This document shows, one piece after another, positions 17,705 through 27,059 of a stretch of DNA of 64,000 bases. Source of the DNA: Pedobacter cryoconitis. GTDB lineage: Bacteria; Bacteroidota; Bacteroidia; Sphingobacteriales; Sphingobacteriaceae. A model generated the notes under the pieces. That model made no database searches, was not told the origin of the DNA, and worked only from the letters and a program-made list of their open reading frames with translations. Positions within the stretch are counted from its first letter, which is position 1, and each line of letters starts with the position of its first letter. A program made the position numbers and the translations under genes. The stretch spans positions 1 to 64,000 of the forward strand of contig NZ_JACHCC010000012.1 of assembly GCF_014207135.1 (NCBI RefSeq), in the 5' to 3' direction.

Positions 17705-20371
17705 ATGAGATCAATACGTTTATTTAGCATCTTTATTTTCGTTGCGTTGCTTACTGGTATAAGAACAACAGTCTTATCCCAGGAGAATAAAAACAGCGAA
17801 TGGTACAATTCTACCAATCGCCATAAGGACAAGAAAGCCCCCGTTAAGGATGATAACAGTAAAACAGTAATCCATAACACTGATAGTCTCAATGGAAACC
17901 AAGCCTGGCAAAAACTAGCTGTTGGAAACATACTTTCTTCTGCCGGGCATATTGTAAAACCAGAAGGAATTGCTATCCCTTTTGAGTCGAGGGAGAGGAT
18001 ATTGAACGTAGCTCTGGCGCGCAGCAAGAAATTTGTTGTGGTGAAATCGGATAGACATTTATCTATTGTAGATGCAGATAATTTTAAGTTGAACAATAAG
18101 AATAATTTTGCAGATAAAGATGATGGGGGATCAATGAATGGACTTGTTGTGGCCAGTGATGATTCTACTGTTTATTATACCGGGCAACAAAAGAACATGT
18201 ATATGGGCACCATTGGTAAAAGTGGAGCCTTTACCTATAAAATGGCTATCGACCTTTCCATCGATAAAAAACAAACAAATCCTCTTGGGATTGGTTTGTG
18301 CAACAGGTCTCAAACAGCCCTGGTAGCCCTGGCCATTGCCAATCGGGTTGCTGTAGTTGATTTGAAAACCAAAAAGGTATTGCGAAATATCCCGGTTGGA
18401 ATATGTCCATATGGAGTTGTGGTAACACAGGATGAATCCACGGCCTTTATCAGTAATTTTGGTGGACCTGTTCCTGGTAAAGGGGATAAAACGGAGAAGT
18501 CGGCGGGTTCGGATGTTGCCGTAGATGAGTCTTCAATTGCTCTGCGTGGCTCGGTTTCGGTGATCGATATCAAAACCCAAAAGGTTCTTACCGAAATCAC
18601 TACCCGTATCCATCCCGAATCGATGGTGCTATCGCCCAACGGCAAACTCTTATATGTTGCCGATGCCAGTGGAGATGGGATCAGCGTGATCGATGTGAAA
18701 ACCCGAAAAGTTATCCAGACCATTGATACCAAACCTAATCCAGATCTACCTTACGGAAGTTTAACCAATGCGCTGGAATTTAGCGCGGATGGAAACATAT
18801 TGTTTGCCGCAAATGCAGGCAACAATGCTATTGCATTGATCAACCCTAAGAAACCGCAAGAAGGGCCATATGGATTTATTGCTGCCGGCGGTTTTCCGGG
18901 GGCACTTTGTGTGAAGGACAATAATCTGTTTATTGGTAATGTAGTGCCTTTAAAAGGGGCATTACAAAAGGTAACATTACCGAACAGCAAAGCTGAGCTG
19001 GATAGGTACACCCAAAAGGCCGAAAGCAGCTTCCACTTGTTCGATATCATCAGGGTACAGGCCGAAGCAAAATCAGGAGTGGTACCGCAGCCCATTCCAA
19101 ATAATCCGGGCGAGCCTTCTGTGATCAAACATGTGGTTTATATTATCAAGGAGAATAAAAAGTTTGACCAGGTATTGGGCGACTTTGGAAAAGGAAATTG
19201 TGATCCTCACCTGGTTGAGTTTGGGAAGTTAACAACACCAAACACTCATGCTATTGCGAGCCAGTTTGTATTGTTGGATAATTACTATTGTAACGGTGTT
19301 CAATCCAATGATGGGCACCAATGGGCTGTACAGGGGATGACAACGCCATACCGCGAAAAGGATTATGCATCTGTGCATTGTGCATACGACTTTGGAACTG
19401 ATCCATTATGTTATGCAGCAAGTGGTTTCATCTGGGATCACCTGCTGCGTAAGGGAATTTCTTTCAGAAACTTTGGGGAATTGGATTATCCAGAATTGGT
19501 TAAAGGAAAGAGCTGGACAGATTTTTATACCGCATGGGCCAACAAAACAAATGATACAGAGTTCAAATGTTCTTACACATCTGATCTGTTGCGCAAATAC
19601 AGCGATCCTCGATTTCCCGGATGGCAAATGAGTATTCCCGACCAGGTAAGGGCCGATGCTTTTATTACTGCATTATCTGAATATGAAAAGCAGGGAAGTT
19701 TGCCTCAATTTATCGTGATCTACCTGCCAAACGACCACACCAGCGGGCACAGTACAACAGTACCTACACCCAGGGCATATGTAGCTGACAACGATCTGGC
19801 TACAGGAAGAGTGGTTGATGCACTATCAAAAAGCCCATTCTGGAAAGACATGGCAGTATTTATTAATGAGGACGATCCGCAAACAGGTACTGATCATGTG
19901 GATGGGCACCGTTCGTATTGTTTAGTGGCAGGCCCACATGTAAAACGTGATGCAGTAGTGAGTACGTTCTATAATCAATCGTCAGTGCTGCATACCATAT
20001 GCCAGATTTTTGGAGTGCAGCCGATGAACCAATTGGTTGCACTGGCTCCGCTAATGACCGAATGTTTCCAGGCTACACCAGATTATGCAAGTTATACCCA
20101 CCTTCCAACCAATATTGCTCTGAACGAGATGAATCCGGACAAGAAGGACATGAAATCGAAGGCCGAAATCAGGTTGGCTCCCAAAACTGAGAAACTCGAT
20201 TTCTCACGTCCGGATAGAATAGATGATGATGCCCTGATGTTCAGCAAATATGTATGGGCAACCATCCATGGCGATAAACCTTTCCCTACCCAATATTTCG
20301 GAGCACATGGAAAAGGCTTAAAACAGCTAGGCTTAAAGATTGATCCCAATGTTAAAAAGGATCTGGATTAA
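17705..20371 (+). CDS. Secreted YVTN beta-propeller / phosphoesterase-family protein
   Basis: An 888-residue protein with an N-terminal signal peptide (hydrophobic residues 5-22, cut near VLSQ). Residues about 90-440 form a YncE/YVTN-type propeller with repeated blades such as VSVIDIKTQKVL and ISVIDVKTRKVI. From about residue 470 a phosphoesterase (phospholipase C/acid phosphatase-like) domain begins with VVYIIKENKKFDQVLGDF and contains NEDDPQTGTDHVDGHRSY. The combination is common in Bacteroidota and should act on phosphorylated substrates outside the cytoplasm; the substrate is unknown. The last four bases overlap the convergent cupin gene. Confidence 0.88.
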   Translation: MRSIRLFSIFIFVALLTGIRTTVLSQENKNSEWYNSTNRHKDKKAPVKDDNSKTVIHNTDSLNGNQAWQKLAVGNILSSAGHIVKPEGIAIPFESRERILNVALARSKKFVVVKSDRHLSIVDADNFKLNNKNNFADKDDGGSMNGLVVASDDSTVYYTGQQKNMYMGTIGKSGAFTYKMAIDLSIDKKQTNPLGIGLCNRSQTALVALAIANRVAVVDLKTKKVLRNIPVGICPYGVVVTQDESTAFISNFGGPVPGKGDKTEKSAGSDVAVDESSIALRGSVSVIDIKTQKVLTEITTRIHPESMVLSPNGKLLYVADASGDGISVIDVKTRKVIQTIDTKPNPDLPYGSLTNALEFSADGNILFAANAGNNAIALINPKKPQEGPYGFIAAGGFPGALCVKDNNLFIGNVVPLKGALQKVTLPNSKAELDRYTQKAESSFHLFDIIRVQAEAKSGVVPQPIPNNPGEPSVIKHVVYIIKENKKFDQVLGDFGKGNCDPHLVEFGKLTTPNTHAIASQFVLLDNYYCNGVQSNDGHQWAVQGMTTPYREKDYASVHCAYDFGTDPLCYAASGFIWDHLLRKGISFRNFGELDYPELVKGKSWTDFYTAWANKTNDTEFKCSYTSDLLRKYSDPRFPGWQMSIPDQVRADAFITALSEYEKQGSLPQFIVIYLPNDHTSGHSTTVPTPRAYVADNDLATGRVVDALSKSPFWKDMAVFINEDDPQTGTDHVDGHRSYCLVAGPHVKRDAVVSTFYNQSSVLHTICQIFGVQPMNQLVALAPLMTECFQATPDYASYTHLPTNIALNEMNPDKKDMKSKAEIRLAPKTEKLDFSRPDRIDDDALMFSKYVWATIHGDKPFPTQYFGAHGKGLKQLGLKIDPNVKKDLD

Positions 20372-20904
20372 TGATTGGATGATGGATAAGACATTTTGCA
20401 ATATTTCTGTATCAATTCATTTAAGTAACCTCTTTTAATAGCGGCTTTAGCAAAGTAATTGAATACTGGTTCGGCTATTTTTTGAAACCCGATCATTCTT
20501 GAATTGTTTAGATAAATAAACACTGCTAAGTCTGAAAACTTCTTAGGAGTCCCTGCGTTACTTGCCAGGCCATCTTTTGCAAGCCCTTTTAAAATGAAAA
20601 GTGAATTCTCAAAATTCTTATTGCCAGGGTTAAGGGTTGCTTTTACAATACATTCCTCTTTAGAAACATTGTGGTAATAATGTTTTTCATTCGGCTTTAT
20701 AGTGGCAACTTCTCCCTGCTTTAAATGGTGAACATTTTTATCTATCCCAACTTCCAGGGTGCCTTTTAAAATTTCGAATGTTTCTGAAAACAGTGTGTGA
20801 TAATGCCAGGGTGTTTTTTCTCCGGGAAGAATGTTCATCTCCAATATACTGTCTTTATGAGTGTCTGCTGAATGAATCAGTTTTATGTATCCTTTTGTTT
20901 TCAT
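20368..20904 (-). CDS. Cupin-domain protein
   Basis: A 178-residue protein with one conserved cupin barrel. Metal-binding-type motif 1 is seen as WHYHTLFSETFEILKGTLEV (residues about 37-56) and motif 2 as KPNEKHYYHNVS. The C-terminal ~60 residues are helical and unassigned. The family includes small-molecule sensors and dioxygenase-like proteins, so no reaction can be named. It converges with the phosphoesterase gene with a four-base overlap and is followed upstream by an AraC gene remnant. Confidence 0.75.
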   Translation of the reverse strand: MKTKGYIKLIHSADTHKDSILEMNILPGEKTPWHYHTLFSETFEILKGTLEVGIDKNVHHLKQGEVATIKPNEKHYYHNVSKEECIVKATLNPGNKNFENSLFILKGLAKDGLASNAGTPKKFSDLAVFIYLNNSRMIGFQKIAEPVFNYFAKAAIKRGYLNELIQKYCKMSYPSSNH

Positions 20905-20993
20905 AATGTTTTAAATCAGGACACAAAATTACTCCGGTAGTAATCAGTAATGATGCACTTAGGTTAATAAATCAAAATTCAATATGAAAATGC

Positions 20994-21126
20994 TTAATTT
21001 TTGAATGACTGTCTGAACTCCATGGGAGAAAGTTGTGTTTTCGCTATTCAAAACTTTTTCCAGGCGATCAAGTATTTGATGATTAGCCTTTTCACGTGTA
21101 ACGAACTGGCGATTATAAAACCGTTC
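20994..21126 (-). pseudogene. Remnant of an AraC-family regulator (internal deletion, frameshift)
   Basis: No open frame survives, but two pieces on the minus strand match the intact AraC protein at 35764-36678. One piece (ERFYNRQFVTREKANHQILD, near 21126-21050) matches NRFYNRQFITRKAINHDIIT. In another frame the end LSPMEFRQSFKN plus stop (20994-21033) matches VSPLEFRHSFN. The roughly 80-residue helix-turn-helix part between them is deleted. It is a dead relative of the AraC gene of the AKR-SDR-AraC block 15 kb away. Confidence 0.75.
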
Positions 21127-21143
21127 GGCAACTTAAGTGAAAT

Positions 21144-21632
21144 CTAAAATCTGCATAATCTCTCGATTAGACTTTTCTGAGATGGGTAAACGCTGCTCAA
21201 CGAACTTTTAGTTGCCATCTCGAACTCTGAAAAATCGAAACCAGGTGCGACTGCGCAGCTTACCAACGCAAAGTCCAATTTTGATGAAATCTCCGCTGCA
21301 AACCAACAATTCGGTTCGATGAAAGCTTGTAGATTACCAGTTTCTGAATCACTTAGTTCTATACACTTGTAATCCCCATTTGTATCTAAAACGTGAATGT
21401 TTATTGCTTGACCACCATGGAAGTACCAAAGCTCATCAGACTTTAAGCGATGAAAGCCGGAGAAATCATTACCTTCAAGTAAATAATAAATTGATGTGCA
21501 AGCACGTCTTAATTCACTTTCATTATGACGATGAACTTCGGCATGAGATCTGAAAATTTCTCTATAATAACCACCTTCAGGATGTGGTTGAAGATCCAGG
21601 CGATCTATCCAGTAGCTAGCTTTGTTTTTCAT
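21144..21632 (-). CDS. Cupin_5 (DUF985) family protein
   Basis: A 162-residue protein matching the DUF985/cupin_5 family along its length. Its start, ASYWIDRLDLQPHPEGGYYREIFRS, is diagnostic, followed by CTSIYYLLEGNDFSGFHRLKSDELWYFH and the closing CAVAPGFDFSEFEMA. Members bind small sugars or nucleotide-like ligands in a cupin barrel; the biochemical role is not settled. No operon partner. It is the last ordinary gene before the repeat-rich region starts at 21868. Confidence 0.85.
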   Translation of the reverse strand: MKNKASYWIDRLDLQPHPEGGYYREIFRSHAEVHRHNESELRRACTSIYYLLEGNDFSGFHRLKSDELWYFHGGQAINIHVLDTNGDYKCIELSDSETGNLQAFIEPNCWFAAEISSKLDFALVSCAVAPGFDFSEFEMATKSSLSSVYPSQKSLIERLCRF

Positions 21633-21867
21633 CTATTGAATTTTTCATATTTGATTACCATCTTTCTTGAAAACTTAAGTATTGACAATTGTAAATAACG
21701 TATTTCTATTGGGAAAAATTACATGAAAAATATGTTTGTTTTGAGACAGGAATCATTCGTGGAGCAGTAAGAATATCATTATAGGACCTCGCGTAGCCAT
21801 GCATCGACCTTGCGATAAGAACCTATCCTCATGGCAGGTGTCTGCACCACCGATCACCAGGATTGTC

Positions 21868-21917
21868 GGGGATTCTAATAGAACACCTTGAGGGGGGAAG
21901 GTTTTAAGGCAGATTTA
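21868..21917 (+). repeat. Dispersed repeat R1 (type A; tRNA-Ser 3'-end-derived)
   Basis: Contains the shared core GGATTCTAATAGAACACC followed by TTGA, a G-rich stretch and TTTTAAGGCAGATTT, as in R2-R6. It is the leftmost copy seen. The terminal bases overlap the stop codon of the MBL hydrolase gene, so the repeat supplies that gene's stop. The left flank, unlike in other copies, lacks the G-rich acceptor-stem-like run. Confidence 0.8.
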
Positions 21918-22805
21918 GATTTTTGAATCCCACTTGAATGATCCTTTTTCTTGGCATATGTAACCAAATCCAGGCCATGGCAAATGATAACCAAAAACCT
22001 GTTGCCCTGAACGGGCAAAATCTTCCAGAACTTTTCTGCGGCTAAATCCGGCAAGTTCAAAATCAATATCAAAAATAGTTCCCCACTCCGGTTGAGTAAA
22101 TAACATAATTTCGTCATGGAATATGTCCGCAAGATGAGTGAACTTTTCATTACCGGATGTAATGGTGAAAATGCAGTGCCCTGGCGTGTGACCAGGCATG
22201 AGAATTGGTTGTAAACATTCAAATAACAAATCCTTTCCAGTGAAAAATTGAAGTTGATCTTGTACTATTGAAAAGAAAAATTGGATTTCCTTTTGTAAGG
22301 ACAATAGAGATTCAGTAGTATTTTTACTTTTTGAAAAATCTGCTTCGCCTTGCCAGAATTCAAACTCCTTTTTTGAAATATGGATTTTTGCTTTAGGAAA
22401 TATCAGAGAATTTTTATCATCTATTAATCCATTTATGTGATCTGGGTGGGCGTGAGTAAGTATAATATTGGTTATATCTTTGGGAGCAATTCCTGCTAAT
22501 GCTAAATTATCCAATAATCTGCCCGCATGTGGACTTTCCTTATAGCCATTGCCCGTATCAATCATAATTACATGTTCTTTGAACCTAATCACAAGAATAT
22601 TGTGGGGTAGTTTGAAGTGCGGGGTTATTGGCCCATAATTTCTTAGTATCTCTTCCAGAATTGTTTTAGGAATACCAGGTGCAAAACAACTGTTTTCATA
22701 TTGTACTTCTCCATCAGAAATAACTATCATATCAAGCTCACCAAGGCTGTGTTTTATAAAATTAGAAGGAAAGTATCTGTTAACGTTTTTATTGTCAGTT
22801 ATCAT
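21915..22805 (-). CDS. Metallo-beta-lactamase-fold hydrolase
   Basis: A 296-residue protein from the ATG at 22805; the frame extends further up but would run into the divergent regulator. The zinc-binding signature THAHPDHINGL is at residues 117-127 (H118, H120, D122, H123), with a later PGHTPGHC histidine motif. The class resembles AHL-lactonase/quorum-quenching or glyoxalase-II-like hydrolases; the substrate cannot be told from sequence. It is divergent from an HxlR regulator 109 bp away, and the pair is bracketed by repeats R1 and R2, so it behaves as one gene cassette. Confidence 0.88.
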   Translation of the reverse strand: MITDNKNVNRYFPSNFIKHSLGELDMIVISDGEVQYENSCFAPGIPKTILEEILRNYGPITPHFKLPHNILVIRFKEHVIMIDTGNGYKESPHAGRLLDNLALAGIAPKDITNIILTHAHPDHINGLIDDKNSLIFPKAKIHISKKEFEFWQGEADFSKSKNTTESLLSLQKEIQFFFSIVQDQLQFFTGKDLLFECLQPILMPGHTPGHCIFTITSGNEKFTHLADIFHDEIMLFTQPEWGTIFDIDFELAGFSRRKVLEDFARSGQQVFGYHLPWPGFGYICQEKGSFKWDSKI

Positions 22806-22914
22806 TTTTTCAGAATCTTTTAGCTGTGCAAAACAACACAAATTCTCTATTTTTGTGTAAAAGACTAGATTAATATTCCTGGGCAATAATATTAGACCAT
22901 TGGGGAAATGATAC

Positions 22915-23271
22915 ATGAGAAAGACAAAAGATTTTAATCCGACAAATTGCGCAGTCACCTATTGTCTTAATATTATCGGAGGAAAATGGAAGCCAGTTAT
23001 TATACACCTAATCCGTAATCAAACTAACAGATATAGTTTGATGATGAAAGCAATTCCTGAAATAAGTAAACAAACGCTAACTAATCAACTTCGCGAAATG
23101 GAAACAGATGGAATAATTGAGCGCATAATTTTTGCTGAAGTACCCCCAAGAGTAGAATATAAAATGACATCACATGGAATGACTCTGTTGCCGATTATTG
23201 ATGCCATGAAAATATGGGGACGAAAGAATATGGCTGGAAATATGAGCTCCGATAAACTTGACACTCGCTAA
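22915..23271 (+). CDS. HxlR-family transcriptional regulator
   Basis: A 118-residue winged-helix protein typical of HxlR/MarR-like regulators: NCAVTYCLNIIGGKWKPVII at the N-terminus, the recognition helix around ISKQTLTNQLREMETDGII, and the wing PPRVEYKMTSHG. HxlR proteins often sense thiol-reactive or aldehyde compounds through a conserved cysteine. Divergent placement next to the MBL-fold hydrolase strongly suggests that it controls that gene from the shared 109-bp gap. Confidence 0.92.
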   Translation: MRKTKDFNPTNCAVTYCLNIIGGKWKPVIIHLIRNQTNRYSLMMKAIPEISKQTLTNQLREMETDGIIERIIFAEVPPRVEYKMTSHGMTLLPIIDAMKIWGRKNMAGNMSSDKLDTR

Positions 23272-23331
23272 GTGAAAAAGAATTGATCTTACTTCGGGTA
23301 ACTCTTTGAGGAATGGATACAATCCTTTTCA

Positions 23332-23410
23332 GGGGGAGAGGGATTCTAATAGAACACCTTGAAGGGGGGGGAGCGTTTTAAGGCAGATTTTGGGTAAATA
23401 GTAAGATTTT
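23332..23410 (+). repeat. Dispersed repeat R2 (type A)
   Basis: Full type A copy: GGGGGAGAGGGATTC, inserted TAATA, GAACACC, then a G-run, GCGTTTTAAGGCAGATTTTG and a TAAATAGTAAGATTTT tail. Same orientation as every other copy and as the tRNA-Ser 3' end. It lies in the 233-bp gap between the HxlR gene and the first lipoyl-like gene. Confidence 0.85.
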
Positions 23411-23504
23411 CAAGAGAGGTTGATGTGTGGAAGTATGATCATTACAACTGTAATCCTCAGTAATACTATTGGCAGATAATTTATATCTTCAATTATCAAA
23501 AGGT

Positions 23505-24302
23505 ATGGAAGATTATAATGAACTCACAGCTAATTCGCTTCACTATTTCAAAGACGAAGCACGGAAAGCCTTTGCGCCGATCTGTAGCAGTTTCGGTTTA
23601 CATGAAGAGGATGTTACCCTAACAGATACAGATAATTTGTTTCAGGTAACGTTTTCGAATAGTAAAATCCGGATCGTGGTGACAGGTATTAACTGGGGTA
23701 TGAATACGGATATTAGTTTTGGGGTTAATACCATGGATAGTTACTTATATAGTATCGAGCAACTGATAAAAGCCCGAAAGCCCGAAATACCCATTGCTGG
23801 CAGTCAGGTTGAGCAACTTTTCGGATATTCTCATTACCTGATGACTTATGCTCCAGATATTCTACAAGGAGAACCTAGCTTTTTTAATCAGCAAGAAGCA
23901 TTGATGAGGCAGGAGAAAGAAAACGCAAGGATAGCCATGGAAGCCGAAGCAACCAGAAAAATTTCTGAAGGGTATTTGAAAATTGATACGCTCTTTGGAG
24001 AACCGGTTTGGCGAAAACCTCGTCCGTTGTTGTCACCATATGGCACTATAAAAGATAAATTCCCAAATAGCATTGATGTAGTATTTGAAGACGATTTATT
24101 ATGTTTCGAACAATATGAAGCGGTCGTTACCAATTGGAAAATAGAATTGGATGAGATTGTTATAAAAGATGAAGTAATTTGTGAGATAAGTACTGACAAA
24201 GTTTTGGTCGAAATTGTGGCTCCCCAGACGGGTCGGCTTATATGGTTACTGGAAGAAGGTATTGTATTTAAATTTCCAGGCCCTATTGCGTTACTTGATT
24301 AA
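23505..24302 (+). CDS. Protein with C-terminal lipoyl/biotinyl-like domain (paralogue 1)
   Basis: A 265-residue protein started at the ATG at 23505 by comparison with its paralogue at 28283. Residues 1-130 are an unrecognised alpha/beta domain; 130-160 is a charged helix. Residues about 192-265 look like a lipoyl/biotinyl attachment domain: the hairpin lysine is K232 in EISTDKVLVEIVAP, and the end EGIVFKFPGPIALL matches the usual EGxxVxxGxxIAxI strand. No dehydrogenase, carboxylase or lipoate ligase gene is near, so the role is unknown. The last 20 bases overlap the convergent peptidase gene. It is closely related to paralogue 2 down to the DNA, suggesting recent duplication. Confidence 0.8.
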   Translation: MEDYNELTANSLHYFKDEARKAFAPICSSFGLHEEDVTLTDTDNLFQVTFSNSKIRIVVTGINWGMNTDISFGVNTMDSYLYSIEQLIKARKPEIPIAGSQVEQLFGYSHYLMTYAPDILQGEPSFFNQQEALMRQEKENARIAMEAEATRKISEGYLKIDTLFGEPVWRKPRPLLSPYGTIKDKFPNSIDVVFEDDLLCFEQYEAVVTNWKIELDEIVIKDEVICEISTDKVLVEIVAPQTGRLIWLLEEGIVFKFPGPIALLD

Positions 24303-25968
24303 TGGCTGTCCATTTATATGCACTCGCTGAGGTTGAACGGGGATGATATGTAATTGGGATGATTTTTCCATTTCTTCTTACAGCAATGGTTAAAGATTTT
24401 GAATAGCTTTTGTATAATGGTAAAAGATCTACATCATTGTTAATAATATCTCCTGCTTTTAATCCAGCTTTTGCAGCAGGAGAATTGGCCCTCAGATTTT
24501 TAATGTGCTCTCCTGCTTTAATCGACTTAGGATAATCAAAGCCCAAATCAAAAAAACTAGCCTTAACAGGTTTTCGTTCAAAGCGCTCACCAAAAGCATT
24601 ATCTGCCGGAATCAGCAACTTACCGGAAAGCATGTTTTTGTAATCTGCTAATGCCCATGTTCCAACCTCTTTCTCCAGCAGGTTTGCCCATGAATCTGAA
24701 GTGATCTTTTCTCCCCTTTTTTTCATAGCATCCAATATATTAACCAGCGAAAGTACAGCCAATTTTGCCTTGTGCTGCTTGAGTTTACCCTCAAGATCGG
24801 CAAAATACATTGCCCCTCTACTGTATGGCGTAGTCCAGGCATTAGTACCCGACCACATAATTTCTGGTATTTTTTGGTTCGGTATATTCCTCAGCTTATT
24901 GGTGTAATATACAGCTGCATGGTCATTTATTACCTCCAGATATTTTTTTTCGTCAATCAAATGGCCATCGTATAATAATTTTACTGAAAGATAGTCGGCA
25001 ATACCTTCGACGTACCAATCTGTTAAATCATCGGGATCAACGAGGTCTGATACAAATACATGTATCATTTCATGGGCAGATAATATTTTTATATCTTCAT
25101 CATTTATCGACATCTTTTTGGGAAGGTATACCATGAACGATCCATAGCTAGCTCTTCCACTTGACATTGGACTACCATTATAAGAGCGAAAGAAATAATA
25201 AAAAGGTGCAGTTGGTGAGCCATTCAAACTATCTCTTATTGTTTTATACGCTTTTGAATACCAATCGGCAGAAGTACTTAATTCGTTGTTTACTTCTTTT
25301 CCAAGACCATACATATTAAAGCCGGTAGTAATTTTATTGTTTGCATTTGCATATAGACTACCCGCTAGAAATTGTATCTCAAAAAGGTCGTCTAAGGATG
25401 TTTGAAATGAAATATTTTTACCAAATCCCTGACTGCAGACAGCTTCCTGACCATTATTTAATATCCAATGGAGAGTAATATTGATTTTTTTTGACTGATC
25501 AGGGAATAACAAAAAACTTCCGATTGCGCCTGACATTCCATCGCCCGCAGCCTGTAAATCCTTTACAGGCCCACTCCTCAACGCGATCCGGGGAGCTAGT
25601 GGTACAAAGTACGAAACCGTTACCGGGCCATCCTGAGCCCGTAATGCACTCCACTTAAGGAAGCCAGAACTATTTAATTTATCGCTGGCCTGAAGTTTAA
25701 GGGGAAATAGGCCCAAGCGATCTCTCACCTGGAGGTTGGAAACAGTATCACTGCTTCTTTGTAATGGATACATTTTATCGTATAAAAATACTAACCTCTC
25801 AGTACTATTGCTAAAATCCGTTGACAGCGTGTATTTTACATCGATACCTATAGGATTAACTTCATTCCCATATCTAAATTTAAGGCTTATTTGAGCTGAC
25901 TGACTATAGCTTTTTAGCATCATCCCCAACAACAGGAAGAAAACAACAGTAGAACGTAGAAATATCAT
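24283..25968 (-). CDS. Secreted M61-like (glycyl aminopeptidase) metallopeptidase with PDZ domain
   Basis: A 561-residue exported protein: signal peptide MIFLRSTVVFFLLLGMMLKS with a cut near SYSQ. The zinc site is HEMIH (H299, E300, H303) with the downstream glutamate in WYVEGIADY, as in M61 peptidases. A PDZ domain occupies about residues 470-545 (SPAAKAGLKAGDIINN). M61 enzymes cleave N-terminal glycine or alanine from peptides in the periplasm or at the surface. It converges with lipoyl-like paralogue 1, with a 20-bp overlap. Confidence 0.87.
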   Translation of the reverse strand: MIFLRSTVVFFLLLGMMLKSYSQSAQISLKFRYGNEVNPIGIDVKYTLSTDFSNSTERLVFLYDKMYPLQRSSDTVSNLQVRDRLGLFPLKLQASDKLNSSGFLKWSALRAQDGPVTVSYFVPLAPRIALRSGPVKDLQAAGDGMSGAIGSFLLFPDQSKKINITLHWILNNGQEAVCSQGFGKNISFQTSLDDLFEIQFLAGSLYANANNKITTGFNMYGLGKEVNNELSTSADWYSKAYKTIRDSLNGSPTAPFYYFFRSYNGSPMSSGRASYGSFMVYLPKKMSINDEDIKILSAHEMIHVFVSDLVDPDDLTDWYVEGIADYLSVKLLYDGHLIDEKKYLEVINDHAAVYYTNKLRNIPNQKIPEIMWSGTNAWTTPYSRGAMYFADLEGKLKQHKAKLAVLSLVNILDAMKKRGEKITSDSWANLLEKEVGTWALADYKNMLSGKLLIPADNAFGERFERKPVKASFFDLGFDYPKSIKAGEHIKNLRANSPAAKAGLKAGDIINNDVDLLPLYKSYSKSLTIAVRRNGKIIPITYHPRSTSASAYKWTAINQVTQ

Positions 25969-26283
25969 AGTTGTCAGTTTATAGTTCTCAAAAAAACAAT
26001 TTCCTATATCCTTTGAATAAAAAAATAACTTCCAACTAAGTTACAATTATATAGGCTTCATAAAAATAAATAGTTTTTAATTGCCTTACGTGAAATCGTT
26101 GGCTCCAAAGAGGAAACTTTATCTTTTGTTTTAAGAAACGTATTTATAGAGAAATATCACCTTTAAAGATGGAGTGTTTAGAACACCCAGTATCAATCCT
26201 GCATTTGCTCATAATAAATCGATACTTAAGCAAAAAGAGCTGATCGAAGTGGAGCAGGTCTTTGCTGAGATTGATAGAATCCC
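25969..26283. other. Gene-free stretch with traces of decayed coding sequence
   Basis: No complete gene. On the plus strand one frame reads IALREIVGSKEETLSFVLRN (near 26080-26150) and then stops. A second frame from about 26168 reads protein-like KQKELIEVEQVFAEIDRIPF and runs straight into the tRNA-like repeat. These could be pieces of a lost gene; I do not recognise it. The upstream ~100 bp are AT-rich and should hold the peptidase promoter. Confidence 0.35.
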
Positions 26284-26393
26284 ATTTCGCGGAGGAAGAG
26301 GGATTCGAACACCTTTTGGTATTCATGAACTAATAATTTGTATGATTACTAAAATTCTTGTGAGATAGCTAAAGGATATTTTGAGTAAATAAT
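26284..26393 (+). repeat. Dispersed repeat R0 (type B; near-intact tRNA-Ser 3'-end copy)
   Basis: CGGAGGAAGAGGGATTCGAA matches the 3' end of tRNA-Ser(GCT) (39821-39840) base for base. It then continues ACACC instead of CCTC and a tail with CATGAA and AAATTCTTGTGAGATAGC, shared in part with R7. It lacks the TAATA insertion of type A copies. A GGATATTTTGAGTAAATAAT segment at the right end resembles the end of the type A tail. Confidence 0.8.
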
Positions 26394-26413
26394 TTCCTAA
26401 AGCTGTATGTTTA

Positions 26414-26722
26414 TCATTTTTGTTTTAACAATTTATCCCATATTTTCGGGTTGCGACTCGTATGGAAAATTGCAAAGATCACGACTATCTCATCTTCAAT
26501 TAAGAAATGAATCATGAATGGGAATTTTTTAATTACCATACATCTAACGTTACTATAACGTACAGTATAAACTTCAGCAGTTTTATTTAACTTATTAATC
26601 TGTTGTACGACTTGTTTTTGAAAACGTGTGCCTAATCCGTAAGATTGTTCGTTATACCAGTCTGTTGCTTTTTGAATATCATCTAAAGCCTCAGGAAAGA
26701 CTTTAATTTTATAAGATGACAT
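26414..26722 (-). CDS. RelE/ParE-family toxin
   Basis: A 102-residue ParE-like protein: KIKVFPEALDDIQKATDWYN at the start, GLGTRFQKQVVQQINKL in the second helix, and the closing IVVIFAIFHTSRNPKIW strand, all typical of plasmid-stabilisation ParE toxins. It follows the antitoxin gene directly (stop TAA, then ATG). ParE proteins poison DNA gyrase, while RelE relatives cut mRNA; sequence alone favours ParE. It lies between repeats R0 and R3. Confidence 0.9.
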   Translation of the reverse strand: MSSYKIKVFPEALDDIQKATDWYNEQSYGLGTRFQKQVVQQINKLNKTAEVYTVRYSNVRCMVIKKFPFMIHFLIEDEIVVIFAIFHTSRNPKIWDKLLKQK

Positions 26723-26938
26723 TTATGATTTAAGCTTTTTTGAGACCTGAGTCCAATCTAATAAAGTTTCCGGATTGGCTTTGTATTCAGAAATCCTTTC
26801 ATTTACGATGTTCTGATGTTCTATAGGAATAGTTATATCTTCGGCCCAGATTACCTCGTTTAGCTCCAGTTTTTCAGATGGTGATAATTGTCTCACCGCA
26901 TCAATTAATTGTCTAAATGATAATTCTACAGCGATCAT
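26723..26938 (-). CDS. Antitoxin of the ParE-type system
   Basis: A 71-residue acidic protein of the addiction-module component family found with ParE toxins in Bacteroidota: LSFRQLIDAVRQLSPSEKLELNEVIW, then a C-terminal tail (LDWTQVSKKL) that should bind and neutralise the toxin. Its stop codon abuts the toxin ATG, so translation is coupled. Autoregulation by the pair is usual for the class; no operator could be pinned down. Confidence 0.85.
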   Translation of the reverse strand: MIAVELSFRQLIDAVRQLSPSEKLELNEVIWAEDITIPIEHQNIVNERISEYKANPETLLDWTQVSKKLKS

Positions 26939-27059
26939 AGTGTTTTACTTTAGTCCTTTAACAAATTTAGCTAATTTTTTCTAAAAACTGTCTAAAACAA
27001 TGAAACCTGTGAGCCGTAAGATTGATCATTGTCTGGGAATTTTCTCGCCCTGCTCGTAA

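Noticed and set aside
22806..22958. Longer start for the MBL hydrolase
   Set aside because: It would overlap the divergent HxlR gene and remove the control region; the extra residues look like translated intergenic DNA.
26284..26368. A 64-residue frame from 26174 reading through the tRNA-like repeat as a gene
   Set aside because: Its second half is the translation of the tRNA fragment and its tail, so it is an artefact; only the upstream part might be a gene remnant.
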